Assembly (NCBI GenBank): GCA_934309345.1
Contig: CAKRDD010000017.1
Coordinates: 11,978 to 75,977 of the forward strand
Direction: 5' to 3'
DNA length: 64,000 nt
Source: an uncultured Mediterraneibacter sp.
Lineage (GTDB): Bacteria > Bacillota > Clostridia > Lachnospirales > Lachnospiraceae
Positions 18,801-26,053 of this stretch are shown one piece after another. Made by a program: the position numbers and the translations under genes. The notes below the pieces were generated by a model that saw nothing but the letters and a program-made list of their open reading frames with translations, searched no databases and had not been told where the DNA came from. Each line of letters starts with the position of its first letter. Position 1 is the first letter of the stretch.

Positions 18801-19097
18801 TCCAGACTTGAAGTGCCGATCTTTATTAATGATGAGCTTGTAACATTTGGACAGACTTATGCTCAGGAGAATGGTTACAGAATTGATGAGATGGGAATTC
18901 TTGCACTGTACAGTAAGATTGATTCTTTACAGAGAGAAGATCATGCAGTAACAGTAGCAGAAGTGAAAGAAGTGATGGATGATGCGATCGCTCATTCACA
19001 GAAAGCTTCCGCAAAGAAACTTGTGAAGAGAGTATTTGGAAAGAATACAGATGCTTCCGACAGAATTCTGCTTTCAGAGAAAGATTTCAACATTTAA
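15852..19097 (+). CDS. TPR protein with long acidic repeat region and C-terminal P-loop ATPase domain
   Basis: 1081 residues from a GTG at 15852, which has GAGGTGAG 5 bases upstream; a GTG at 15843 is the alternative. Residues about 1-200 are helical TPR-like repeats. About 200-790 is very acidic low-complexity sequence with tandem ILEVEEAEPEEEE units and DDYEESEDDL units. About 800-1060 is an ATPase domain with Walker A LIIGNKGNGKTVLAVDVV, a sensor region LIIEKAGQMNEKTLAKL and a Walker-B-like GELLVVLEE. It resembles CbxX/SpoVK-type AAA proteins. No signal peptide. Cellular role unknown; probably an assembly or remodelling scaffold. Confidence 0.65.
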   Translation: MDKYEYKLKTEEMLELMEDGEYRKAAAAADLIDWKRVRNAGMLMNVSDIYEKTKEYQKSYDVMNLAYRRSEGSRKVIYKLCSLAIKTKNIDEAIDYYDEFIQIAPKDPNRHILRYQILRAQRAPIEQQIEALEEFKKAEYIEEWAYELAKLYREAGMMTECLEECDDLILWFSEGKYVYKAMELKMQYKPLSPSQQQKYDHRYEKLSSETEEIPDLASYLGEDEEKDSASEGAETLGDTRSIGLTEQPVMENDSTSDMIDTDVVTLEAAEEPDAEVENPEEAVVETAEVIETAVDEPEVQEEVQPATVETSGDKRILSKDTASIPIVSKNPVKPVKKKLGDTMRLDEALQQLLNPKPEVQAEPGEEVEPDMTDLEEDIAAIEDVEDLEIVNQLAEEKKAEEASKERVVPSGMKELIPEPETEEELIEQAAEEASEDVPEDAVAIEAGEAESEEVLEVEEAEPEEEEILEAEEAEEEEILEAEEAEPEEILEVEKAEPEEEEILEVEEAEPEEEDILEAGEAEPEEEDILEIDEAESEDLTDESEDLSEVEELISETEVVNDEDDSEGAAVRETMDNKNNEEPILSPEIQRLIDEIEGVIPEEEEVDTTVSSEEVLEVEEPHENMGELADDLRLGEDEYEDYDAYDWDDAEEFAEDDILDDYEESEDDLLDDYEESEDDLSDDYEDADDDLFGDEEGYDDLDAYGYEEDDEDDEVINPRDLFTAEDKISDDDLLGLNSYEEVPNFEDEFSVNPEHSEEPDDREIPDEDDGIDIMSATTPLSRKETAKLIATGKTSPLPLDEIADAMSDTGFIVHGRYDLETQSGIGTRAGLTDEQKKLFSYFVPVRGMSEQLVDVLEQDKNCTNRKGTSRTGNLLIIGNKGNGKTVLAVDVVKAIQKQRDIRQGKVAIVTGESLNKKRIGDIFRKLYGGALIIEKAGQMNEKTLAKLNKAMEQDTGELLVVLEEQRKPLDRLLSSNREFRRKFTSRLEVPIFINDELVTFGQTYAQENGYRIDEMGILALYSKIDSLQREDHAVTVAEVKEVMDDAIAHSQKASAKKLVKRVFGKNTDASDRILLSEKDFNI
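17206..17454 (+). repeat. Tandem ~39-bp repeats inside the acidic region
   Basis: About six imperfect units of roughly 13 codons encode variants of EEEILEVEEAEPE. Such repeats readily gain or lose units, so length probably varies between strains. A second set (17818-17915) encodes DDYEESEDDL twice plus a variant. Confidence 0.8.
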
Positions 19098-19120
19098 CGA
19101 CATATATTTGTTAAGAATTA

Positions 19121-19152
19121 ATAGACAGTCAGTAAAACGACTGTCTATTTTT
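19121..19152 (+). terminator. Terminator after the TPR-ATPase gene
   Basis: ATAGACAGTC and GACTGTCTAT pair around an 8-base loop, then a T run. A TATAAT at 19196-19201 just downstream is a likely -10 for glgB. Confidence 0.85.
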
Positions 19153-19337
19153 GTGCAATAATACATTTTCTCTTTCTTTTTTATGCAGTATCAAGTATAA
19201 TAAAACTATAGTGTTCAAGGGGAGGATGAAACTTTGTTACCGATGGAAAGATTCGGTAATGTGCCTTGATCTATAAGAAATTGTATGGTTTTTAAATCAT
19301 TACAATCAGGAATATATTTGAGCAGTGAGGTGGCTTT

Positions 19338-21263
19338 ATGGTTAAGAAAAACAGCACGAAGACGAAAGTGCAGCCTTATGAGATCGGAGAACTTGACCAT
19401 TATCTTTTTGGGCAGGGAAATCATTATGAGATTTATAAGAAGATGGGTGCCCATGAGGTGACAAAGAACGGAAAAAGAGGAGTATATTTTGCGGTATGGG
19501 CTCCTCATGCAGTAAACGTTTCTGTAATCGGAGAGTTTAATGACTGGGATGAGACGAAAGACAAGATGAAGAGAGGAGAGCCTCTCGGAATATATACATG
19601 CTTTGTTCCGGAGGCGAAGAAAGGGGATTTGTATAAGTTCTGTATAGAGACACAGGCAGGTGAGAAGATCTACAAAGCAGATCCATTTGCTAATTATGCA
19701 GAGCTCAGACCGGGAACAGCATCCAGAATCACAGACATTTCTAATTTGAACTGGTCAGACAGTAAGTGGATGACAGCTCGTGAGAAGTGGGATAACAAAG
19801 AAGAACCCGTGTCTATTTACGAAGTGCATATGGGTTCCTGGATGAGACATCCTGGAAGAGAAGATGAAGGATTCTATACATATCGTGAGTTTGCAGAAGC
19901 AATTACAAAGTATGTAAAAGAGATGGGATATACGCATATTGAGTTGATGGGAATCGCAGAACATCCGTTTGATGGTTCCTGGGGATATCAGGTGACCGGA
20001 TATTATGCACCAACTGCACGCTATGGAACACCGGAAGATTTTGCATATATGGTGAATTATCTTCATAAAAATAATATCGGTGTTATTCTCGACTGGGTAC
20101 CGGCACATTTCCCGAAAGATGCACATGGTCTGGCAGATTTTGACGGAACACCGACATTCGAATATCCAGATCCGAGAAAGGGTGAGCATCCTGATTGGGG
20201 AACGAAGGTTTTCAATTATGAAAAACCGGAAGTTTCTAACTTCCTTCTGGCGAATGCATTGTTCTGGGTTGAACATTATCATGTAGACGGACTTCGTGTA
20301 GATGCAGTGGCATCTATGCTGTATCTGGACTACGGAAGAGAAGATGGACAGTGGATTCCGAATAAATTTGGTGGAAATGAGAATCTTGAGGCGATTGCAT
20401 TCTTTAAACATCTGAATTCTGTAGTTTGCGGAAGAAATAAAGGTGTTATGATGATTGCAGAAGAGTCTACAGCATGGCCGAAGGTGACAGGATCTCCTGA
20501 GGATGACGGACTTGGATTTACTTTGAAGTGGAATATGGGATGGATGCATGACTTTACAGAGTACATGAAACTGGATCCTTATTTCAGAAAAAATGCACAT
20601 CACATGATGACATTTTCCATGGAGTATGCATATTCAGAGAACTATATTCTTGTACTTTCTCATGATGAGGTTGTTCATTTGAAATGCTCCATGTTGAATA
20701 AGATGCCGGGAGAAGGATGGGATAAGTTCCGCAACCTGAAAGCGGCATATGCATTTATGATGGGGCATCCTGGAAAAAAACTTCTCTTTATGGGACAGGA
20801 GTTCGCACAGCTTCGTGAGTGGAGTGAAGAGAGAGAACTGGATTGGTTCCTTCTTGCAGAAGAACCGCACCAGCAGATTCAGAACTGGTATAAAGATCTG
20901 CTTCATCTGTATAAGAAGAATAAGGCATTATATGAGTTGGATGATGATCCGAAGGGATTTGACTGGATCAATAAGGATGACATCTTCCGGAGTATTTTCA
21001 GTTTCACAAGACATTCAAAGGACGGAAAGAAAAATCTGCTCTTTGTATGCAACTTTACACCGGTAGACAGACCGGATTACCGTGTTGGTGTTCCGAGAAG
21101 AAAGCAGTGCAAGCTTGTTCTTAACAGTGATGAGACAAAATACGGTGGATCAGGAGAAGAACGCCCATTGGTTTACAAACCAGAGAAACAGGAATGTGAT
21201 GGTCAGAAATATTCCTTTGCATATCCTCTTCCGGGATATGGTGTGGCAGTATTTGAGTATTAA
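19338..21263 (+). CDS. glgB: 1,4-alpha-glucan branching enzyme
   Basis: 641 residues. An N-terminal CBM48 domain (VYFAVWAPHAVNVSVIGEFNDWD) precedes a GH13 barrel. Visible catalytic regions are GLRVDAVASMLYLDY (nucleophile Asp), MMIAEESTAWP (acid/base Glu) and LVLSHDEVVH (transition-state Asp), plus the branching-enzyme QVTGYYAPTARYGTP. It makes alpha-1,6 branches in glycogen. It stands alone, with no other glg gene next to it. The ATG at 19338 has GTGAGGTGG upstream. Confidence 0.95.
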   Translation: MVKKNSTKTKVQPYEIGELDHYLFGQGNHYEIYKKMGAHEVTKNGKRGVYFAVWAPHAVNVSVIGEFNDWDETKDKMKRGEPLGIYTCFVPEAKKGDLYKFCIETQAGEKIYKADPFANYAELRPGTASRITDISNLNWSDSKWMTAREKWDNKEEPVSIYEVHMGSWMRHPGREDEGFYTYREFAEAITKYVKEMGYTHIELMGIAEHPFDGSWGYQVTGYYAPTARYGTPEDFAYMVNYLHKNNIGVILDWVPAHFPKDAHGLADFDGTPTFEYPDPRKGEHPDWGTKVFNYEKPEVSNFLLANALFWVEHYHVDGLRVDAVASMLYLDYGREDGQWIPNKFGGNENLEAIAFFKHLNSVVCGRNKGVMMIAEESTAWPKVTGSPEDDGLGFTLKWNMGWMHDFTEYMKLDPYFRKNAHHMMTFSMEYAYSENYILVLSHDEVVHLKCSMLNKMPGEGWDKFRNLKAAYAFMMGHPGKKLLFMGQEFAQLREWSEERELDWFLLAEEPHQQIQNWYKDLLHLYKKNKALYELDDDPKGFDWINKDDIFRSIFSFTRHSKDGKKNLLFVCNFTPVDRPDYRVGVPRRKQCKLVLNSDETKYGGSGEERPLVYKPEKQECDGQKYSFAYPLPGYGVAVFEY

Positions 21264-21324
21264 GTTGTATAGTATGATGTTTTCCACGAATAAGATGGAA
21301 CAGGAATTAGACATACATTAATTT

Positions 21325-21367
21325 GCCCTTGCATAGATTGTAAAAAACAAACTATGCAGGGGCTTTT
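21325..21367 (+). promoter_or_regulatory. Hairpin ending glgB and overlapping the spoIIID ribosome site
   Basis: GCCCTTGCATAG (21325-21336) pairs with CTATGCAGGGGC (21352-21363), then TTTT. It looks like a glgB terminator. Its 3' arm contains AGGGG, the only ribosome site for the spoIIID ATG at 21370, so the same stem could also block spoIIID translation on read-through transcripts. Confidence 0.65.
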
Positions 21368-21369
21368 CT

Positions 21370-21633
21370 ATGAGAGAATATATTGAGGAGCGTGCAGTAG
21401 AAATTGCAAATTATATTATAGAAAATAATGCGACAGTGAGACAGACAGCGAAACAGTTTCGGATTAGTAAGAGTACGGTGCATAAGGACGTTACAGAACG
21501 TCTGCTTCAGATTAATCCATCACTGGCTCATGAAACGCGTAAGGTTTTAGACACCAACAAATCAGAACGTCACATCCGGGGCGGGCTCGCTACCAGAGAA
21601 AAATATTTACACTTGCATGCTTCCAATTATTGA
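21370..21633 (+). CDS. spoIIID: Stage III sporulation transcription factor SpoIIID
   Basis: 87 residues, nearly all one helix-turn-helix (ATVRQTAKQFRISKSTVHKDV) followed by a basic tail; size and sequence match SpoIIID (about 93 in Bacillus). It acts in the mother cell during endospore formation, turning on and off sigma-E and sigma-K genes. Its presence supports a spore-forming host. The ribosome site lies in the stem described at 21325. Confidence 0.95.
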   Translation: MREYIEERAVEIANYIIENNATVRQTAKQFRISKSTVHKDVTERLLQINPSLAHETRKVLDTNKSERHIRGGLATREKYLHLHASNY

Positions 21634-21698
21634 AGTTAATGTTACAATAAAAGAGGATATTCAATCGAAAACACGGACATTGAGAGGAGACTGTTCAA

Positions 21699-23228
21699 AT
21701 GCGGGTGGCAATCGTTGAAAGGGATGAAAAAGTATTAGAAGAACTGAAAAAAGGTTTGAAACGCGTAGATCCGAATTACGAGTTGGCGGGGATTGCAGGA
21801 AATGGGCAGTCTGCATATGAGCTGATAACAGTTATGCAGCCGAATCTTGTCATTATGGACATTGGACTTCCACGGATGAATAGATTAAATCTTTTGAGAA
21901 AATTACGCACGGAAGGACGCGAGTTCCGTGTGATTATTATAACAAAGGATGAAGATTTTCAGCAGGCAAAACAGGCAATCGATCTGGGGGTGGACGGGTA
22001 TTTAGTACAGCCGTTCCGGCCAATGGAACTTAAGAAGGCATTAAGCCGTATTCATGAAAAAATCAGGGACGAATATTGGATGCAGGCTTCTTTTACTGTT
22101 GAAAATGTTCTGTTAAGCTGCAGATATGGGGAAATTATATCGAATCAGAAACTAAATGAAATGACTATCCGGAGATTTGGTTTTACAGTGGATGATCCGG
22201 GATATTTATTTACGGTTTCAATGGCAGACGAATACGAGGAGCAGAAGGAGAATGTACGTGGATTTCTCGAAGAAATCTGTAGACGTAAGTGTGGATTTTC
22301 GGCATCTGTTATATGTTCGGATCGATGGAAAAAGGTGTATCTGATTATTTACCGGGTACATGAAGCAAGGAACTGGAAAGAATATTTTCAAAAAAATGTG
22401 GTCTCTGCGTTGTGTAGAAATTTTCCGGGGACAATTATCTGTGTATGGATAGAGACAAAACAGCTGACGAAGCTGGCAGATGCAATGATTCAGGCAGGAA
22501 GTCTCATGGAATGGAATCTTCTCCAGCCACGAGGAGTTTTGATCTGTCAGCAGACGATTGAGAAATCCAAAATTGTTCCGGTGCGTTATCCGGTAGAATT
22601 AGAACAGCGAATGCGAGAAATGATCTTCGATGAAAACAAGAAAGGAATTGCCAGACAATTTCAACTTGTTTGTGAGGAAATGAAAAGAGAAAACTATTTT
22701 CCAAAAGAAATAAAATACAGCATCATTCGCTTTTGCATGGCGGCTGGATTAAATTATAGAAATTATGGCGGGGAGATTGATGAAACAGAAATTCTGAGCC
22801 TTATGCAGCAGATTACATATGCTATCAGTTGGAAACAGATAGAGAAAGCGATTCAAGGTTTGGAACGGATGATATCATATAAGCATAAATTTGAGCAGTA
22901 CAGTACGCTTATTCAAAAAGCAATGGAAATCATAAGAAAAGAATATGACAGTGGTATTACATTGGAAGAAACAGCGAACCAGCTTTATGTATCTGAAGAA
23001 TACCTGAGTTCCCAGTTTAAGAAAGAGACAGGATATAATTTTACAGAAACAGTGAGGAAATACAGGATAGAAAAAATAAAGGAACTTCTCAGGACAACAA
23101 AATATAAGATGAATCAGATTGCGGAGCTTGTCGGTTACTCTGATCCAAAATATATGAGTAAGGTGTTTAAAGAGGAGGAAGGGATTTTACCAACAGAATA
23201 CAGACGTAACTCCAATGGGATTTCATAA
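21699..23228 (+). CDS. Orphan response regulator with AraC-type output domain (YesN-like)
   Basis: 509 residues. The receiver has ERDEKVLEEL (acidic pair), VIMDIGLPRM (Asp) and IIITKDED (Thr). The position of the conserved Lys reads GYLVQPFRP, so Lys is Gln. A middle region of about 270 residues is unassigned. The C-terminal AraC domain (about 405-505) has LEETANQLYVSEEYLSSQFKKE and SDPKYMSKVFKEEEGILPTEYRR. No histidine kinase is adjacent, so its partner is elsewhere or the receiver works without phosphorylation. Confidence 0.85.
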   Translation: MRVAIVERDEKVLEELKKGLKRVDPNYELAGIAGNGQSAYELITVMQPNLVIMDIGLPRMNRLNLLRKLRTEGREFRVIIITKDEDFQQAKQAIDLGVDGYLVQPFRPMELKKALSRIHEKIRDEYWMQASFTVENVLLSCRYGEIISNQKLNEMTIRRFGFTVDDPGYLFTVSMADEYEEQKENVRGFLEEICRRKCGFSASVICSDRWKKVYLIIYRVHEARNWKEYFQKNVVSALCRNFPGTIICVWIETKQLTKLADAMIQAGSLMEWNLLQPRGVLICQQTIEKSKIVPVRYPVELEQRMREMIFDENKKGIARQFQLVCEEMKRENYFPKEIKYSIIRFCMAAGLNYRNYGGEIDETEILSLMQQITYAISWKQIEKAIQGLERMISYKHKFEQYSTLIQKAMEIIRKEYDSGITLEETANQLYVSEEYLSSQFKKETGYNFTETVRKYRIEKIKELLRTTKYKMNQIAELVGYSDPKYMSKVFKEEEGILPTEYRRNSNGIS

Positions 23229-23403
23229 TCAAGAGTAATTTCATGTTGCTTATGAGAAAAAATAGAGAATAAGAGCCATATTTAATTAAAAAAATACACT
23301 TTTATAAAAAATTTCACCCTTTTAAAAATAAAAAAATGTGCTATGATACAAGTGAAAAATGAAAAGGATTTCATAGCCACTAAGGCAGAAAGAGGTGAAA
23401 AGA

Positions 23404-23631
23404 ATGAGCACAATGAACATTACTTTCAAACACCCGGATGAGATCATTGATTTCGTGAACACAGTATGTAAATTTGACTTTAACATGGACATGAGAAGAG
23501 GACGGGCTGTAGTAGATGCGAAGTCATTACTTGGAATCATGAATCTGGGATTGAATAACGTGATTGAACTGCAGATGTATGCAGACGATTGTACAGAACT
23601 TGAGAGACAGCTGGAAAGATTTGCAGCATAA
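23404..23631 (+). CDS. HPr-like protein lacking the phosphorylated histidine
   Basis: 75 residues; the ATG at 23404 has GAGGTGAAAAG before it. The second half (VVDAKSLLGIMNLGLNNVIELQM) matches the HPr fold around Ser46. Where HPr has LHARPA with active His15, this protein reads HPDEIIDFVNTV, with no His or Arg at the site. It cannot be a normal phosphotransfer protein. It may regulate by fold alone, or the Ser46-like serine may be used. A TATGAT at 23342 is a likely -10. Confidence 0.75.
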   Translation: MSTMNITFKHPDEIIDFVNTVCKFDFNMDMRRGRAVVDAKSLLGIMNLGLNNVIELQMYADDCTELERQLERFAA

Positions 23632-23652
23632 AAAATGGAACATAAAAAATGG

Positions 23653-23682
23653 GATGTCGGGCATTTGTCCGGCATCTTTTTT
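23653..23682 (+). terminator. Terminator after the HPr-like gene
   Basis: GATGTCGG and CCGGCATC form an 8-bp stem (one GU pair), followed by six T. Confidence 0.8.
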
Positions 23683-23862
23683 GTATATTAGGAAAGTGCT
23701 TTCCTAATATACAAAAAACGCTCCGCTAAGGATGCGCACTGCGGCGTACAATGTAGATGTTGCAAGCGGTCTACGTTTCCACTTCGGTCCTTGCTAAACA
23801 AGCGCCACTGGCGCTTAGCAACGCCGCAGGCGCAAGAATGTGCAAGGCACATTCTTTGTTCT
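23682..23862. repeat. Palindrome-rich intergenic element
   Basis: It begins with a perfect inverted repeat, TGTATATTAGGAAAG and CTTTCCTAATATACA around TG (23682-23713). GC-rich palindromes such as GCGCCACTGGCGC and AATGTGCAAGGCACATT follow. There is no coding frame. It has the look of a REP/MITE-like intergenic element; 12979-13080 has similar texture. Confidence 0.45.
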
Positions 23863-23941
23863 AGATAGATCAGAAGGGGAATAATTACAGTGTATAGTAA
23901 TAGAAATTGTGGATAAGATTTTATTTTACATAAACAAATAC

Positions 23942-23970
23942 TTGTAAATCAACGATTACTCTACTATAAT
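23942..23970 (+). promoter_or_regulatory. Likely guaA promoter
   Basis: TTGTAA (23942-23947) and TATAAT (23965-23970) with 17-bp spacing, 63 bases before the guaA start. No purine-riboswitch conserved core is visible between them. Confidence 0.6.
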
Positions 23971-24033
23971 GAAGAACAGAAAAATATATAGATAAAGCAA
24001 ATAGTTTTAATTGGATTTTACAGGAGGAAAGAT

Positions 24034-25581
24034 TTGAAGAAAGAATTAGTAATTGTCCTTGACTTTGGTGGACAGTATAATCAGCTGGTTGCCAGACGTG
24101 TCAGGGAATGTAATGTATATTGCGAGATTTATTCTTATAAGACAGATATTGAAAAGATCAAAGCAATGAATCCGAAGGGAATCATTCTCACAGGCGGACC
24201 GAACAGCTGTTATGAGCCAGATTCACCGACTTATTCAGAAGAACTGTTCAAACTTGGCATTCCGGTTCTCGGACTGTGCTATGGTGCACAGCTGATGTCA
24301 CATGTACTTGGCGGAAAAGTTGAGCGTGCTGACGTAAGAGAGTACGGTAAGACAGAAGTTCTTATTGATAAGAAAGACTCCAAAGTATTTGAGGGTGTTT
24401 CAGAGACAACAACATGCTGGATGAGCCATTTTGATTATATTTCCAAAATTGCTCCGGGATTTGAAATTACAGCACACACTGCTGACTGTCCGGTCGCAGC
24501 AGCTGAGAATGCAGCTGAAAAACTGTATGCAATCCAGTTCCATCCAGAAGTACTTCATACAGTAGAAGGAACAAAGATGATCAACAACTTTGTTAAAAAT
24601 GTATGTGAATGTGCAGGCGACTGGAAGATGGATGCTTTTGTTGAGAATACAATCGCAGAGATCCGCGAGAAGGTTGGAAACGGAAGAGTATTGCTCGCAC
24701 TGTCAGGTGGGGTTGACTCTTCAGTGGCAGCAGGTCTTCTTTCCAAAGCAATCGGAAAACAGCTTACTTGTGTATTCGTAGATCACGGACTTCTTCGTAA
24801 AAATGAAGGAGATGAGGTTGAGGCAATCTTCGGACCAGAAGGCCAGTTCGACCTGAATTTTATCCGCGTAAATGCACAGGAAAGATATTATAATAAACTT
24901 GCAGGAGTTACAGAACCAGAAGCAAAACGTAAGATTATTGGTGAGGAATTCATCCGTATCTTTGAAGAAGAAGCAAAGAAGATCGGTACTGTTGAATTCC
25001 TTGCACAGGGAACAATTTATCCGGACGTTGTAGAGAGTGGTCTTGGCGGAGAATCCGCAGTGATCAAATCTCACCACAATGTAGGAGGACTTCCGGATTT
25101 CGTAGATTTCAAAGAAATCATTGAGCCGCTTCGTGACCTTTTCAAAGATGAGGTTCGTAAAGCAGGACTTGAGCTCGGACTTCCTGAAAGACTCGTATTC
25201 CGTCAGCCATTCCCAGGACCGGGACTTGGAGTACGTATCATCGGCGAAGTAACAGCTGAGAAAGTTCGTATCGTTCAGGACGCAGATGCGATTTATCGTG
25301 AAGAGATTGAAAACGCAGGTCTTGATAAGACAATCGGACAGTATTTCGCAGCACTTACGAATATGAGAAGTGTTGGTGTTATGGGTGATGAAAGAACTTA
25401 TGATTATGCTGTAGCCCTTAGAGCTGTTAATACGATTGATTTCATGACTGCGGAGGCAGCGGAGATTCCGTATGAAGTTTTGAATAAGGTAATGAGCAGA
25501 GTTATAAATGAAGTTCGCGGGGTGAATAGAATATTCTATGATCTGACGAGTAAGCCACCGGGAACGATTGAGTTTGAGTAG
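24034..25581 (+). CDS. guaA: GMP synthase (glutamine-hydrolysing)
   Basis: 515 residues from a TTG start with AGGAGGAAAG upstream. The N-terminal class I glutamine amidotransferase has nucleophile Cys82 in GLCYGAQLMSH and the partner FHPEV. The ATP-pyrophosphatase domain has the PP-loop LALSGGVDSSVAAGLL, and the C-terminal dimerisation domain ends KPPGTIEFE. It converts XMP to GMP. The 3' end of guaA is a well-known attachment site for tyrosine-integrase elements, and an integrase follows here. The reading frame is intact. Confidence 0.97.
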   Translation: MKKELVIVLDFGGQYNQLVARRVRECNVYCEIYSYKTDIEKIKAMNPKGIILTGGPNSCYEPDSPTYSEELFKLGIPVLGLCYGAQLMSHVLGGKVERADVREYGKTEVLIDKKDSKVFEGVSETTTCWMSHFDYISKIAPGFEITAHTADCPVAAAENAAEKLYAIQFHPEVLHTVEGTKMINNFVKNVCECAGDWKMDAFVENTIAEIREKVGNGRVLLALSGGVDSSVAAGLLSKAIGKQLTCVFVDHGLLRKNEGDEVEAIFGPEGQFDLNFIRVNAQERYYNKLAGVTEPEAKRKIIGEEFIRIFEEEAKKIGTVEFLAQGTIYPDVVESGLGGESAVIKSHHNVGGLPDFVDFKEIIEPLRDLFKDEVRKAGLELGLPERLVFRQPFPGPGLGVRIIGEVTAEKVRIVQDADAIYREEIENAGLDKTIGQYFAALTNMRSVGVMGDERTYDYAVALRAVNTIDFMTAEAAEIPYEVLNKVMSRVINEVRGVNRIFYDLTSKPPGTIEFE

Positions 25582-25591
25582 AACATTTTTT

Positions 25592-25633
25592 GCTCGAATC
25601 CCTCTAAAATAGGGGGGTTCGGGCTCTTTTTTT
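25592..25633 (+). terminator. guaA terminator
   Basis: GAATCCCT pairs with GGGGGGTTC, and flanking GCTCGAA/TTCGGGC extends the stem; seven T follow. Confidence 0.75.
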
Positions 25634-25640
25634 ACTTTCG

Positions 25641-25662
25641 TGATACACTTTTGATACACTTT
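25641..25662. repeat. Tandem 11-bp repeats near the integrase end (candidate arm sites)
   Basis: TGATACACTTT occurs twice head to tail (25641-25651 and 25652-25662) between guaA and the Xis-like gene. Short direct repeats at this position are typical of integrase arm-binding sites; function inferred. Confidence 0.4.
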
Positions 25663-25851
25663 TTGTAGCCAAAAGATATTATGAAACAAATCGTTGAGTA
25701 AATTCTTATATCTAAAAAGGATATTTTTGTTCTGAAAATATATCCATTTTTCCAAAAAAACAAAAAACTTCATAACTGATTTAGTAATACACGATATTTT
25801 ATCCCATATGTATTTTGAAAGAACAAATACAGAGCAAGGAGGATAAAAATT

Positions 25852-26043
25852 ATGTATAAAACAGATGTATTTATTTCAGCAGAGGAAATTAAAGAGATAG
25901 TTGGTATTTCTAAATCAAAGGCCTACAGTCTTATTCAGCAATTGAATGCAGAGCTTAAAGAGAAAGGTTATTTAACAGTAACCGGAAGAGTGAGCAGAAA
26001 ATATTTTGAAGAAAGATTTTATGGCTTGTTAGAAAAAGAATAG
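25852..26043 (+). CDS. Excisionase-like small HTH protein
   Basis: 63 residues with AAGGAGG before the ATG. A single helix-turn-helix (SAEEIKEIVGISKSKAYSLIQQLN) is followed by a basic turn (TGRVSRKYFEER), the layout of small Xis/MerR-like directionality factors. It ends 10 bases before the integrase, and the pair is usually co-expressed. Role inferred from size, fold and position. Confidence 0.65.
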   Translation: MYKTDVFISAEEIKEIVGISKSKAYSLIQQLNAELKEKGYLTVTGRVSRKYFEERFYGLLEKE

Positions 26044-26053
26044 GAGGAAATGG

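Noticed and set aside
23862..24033. Possible purine riboswitch before guaA
   Set aside because: Only 63 bases lie between the likely promoter and the start; the conserved purine-aptamer core is not present.
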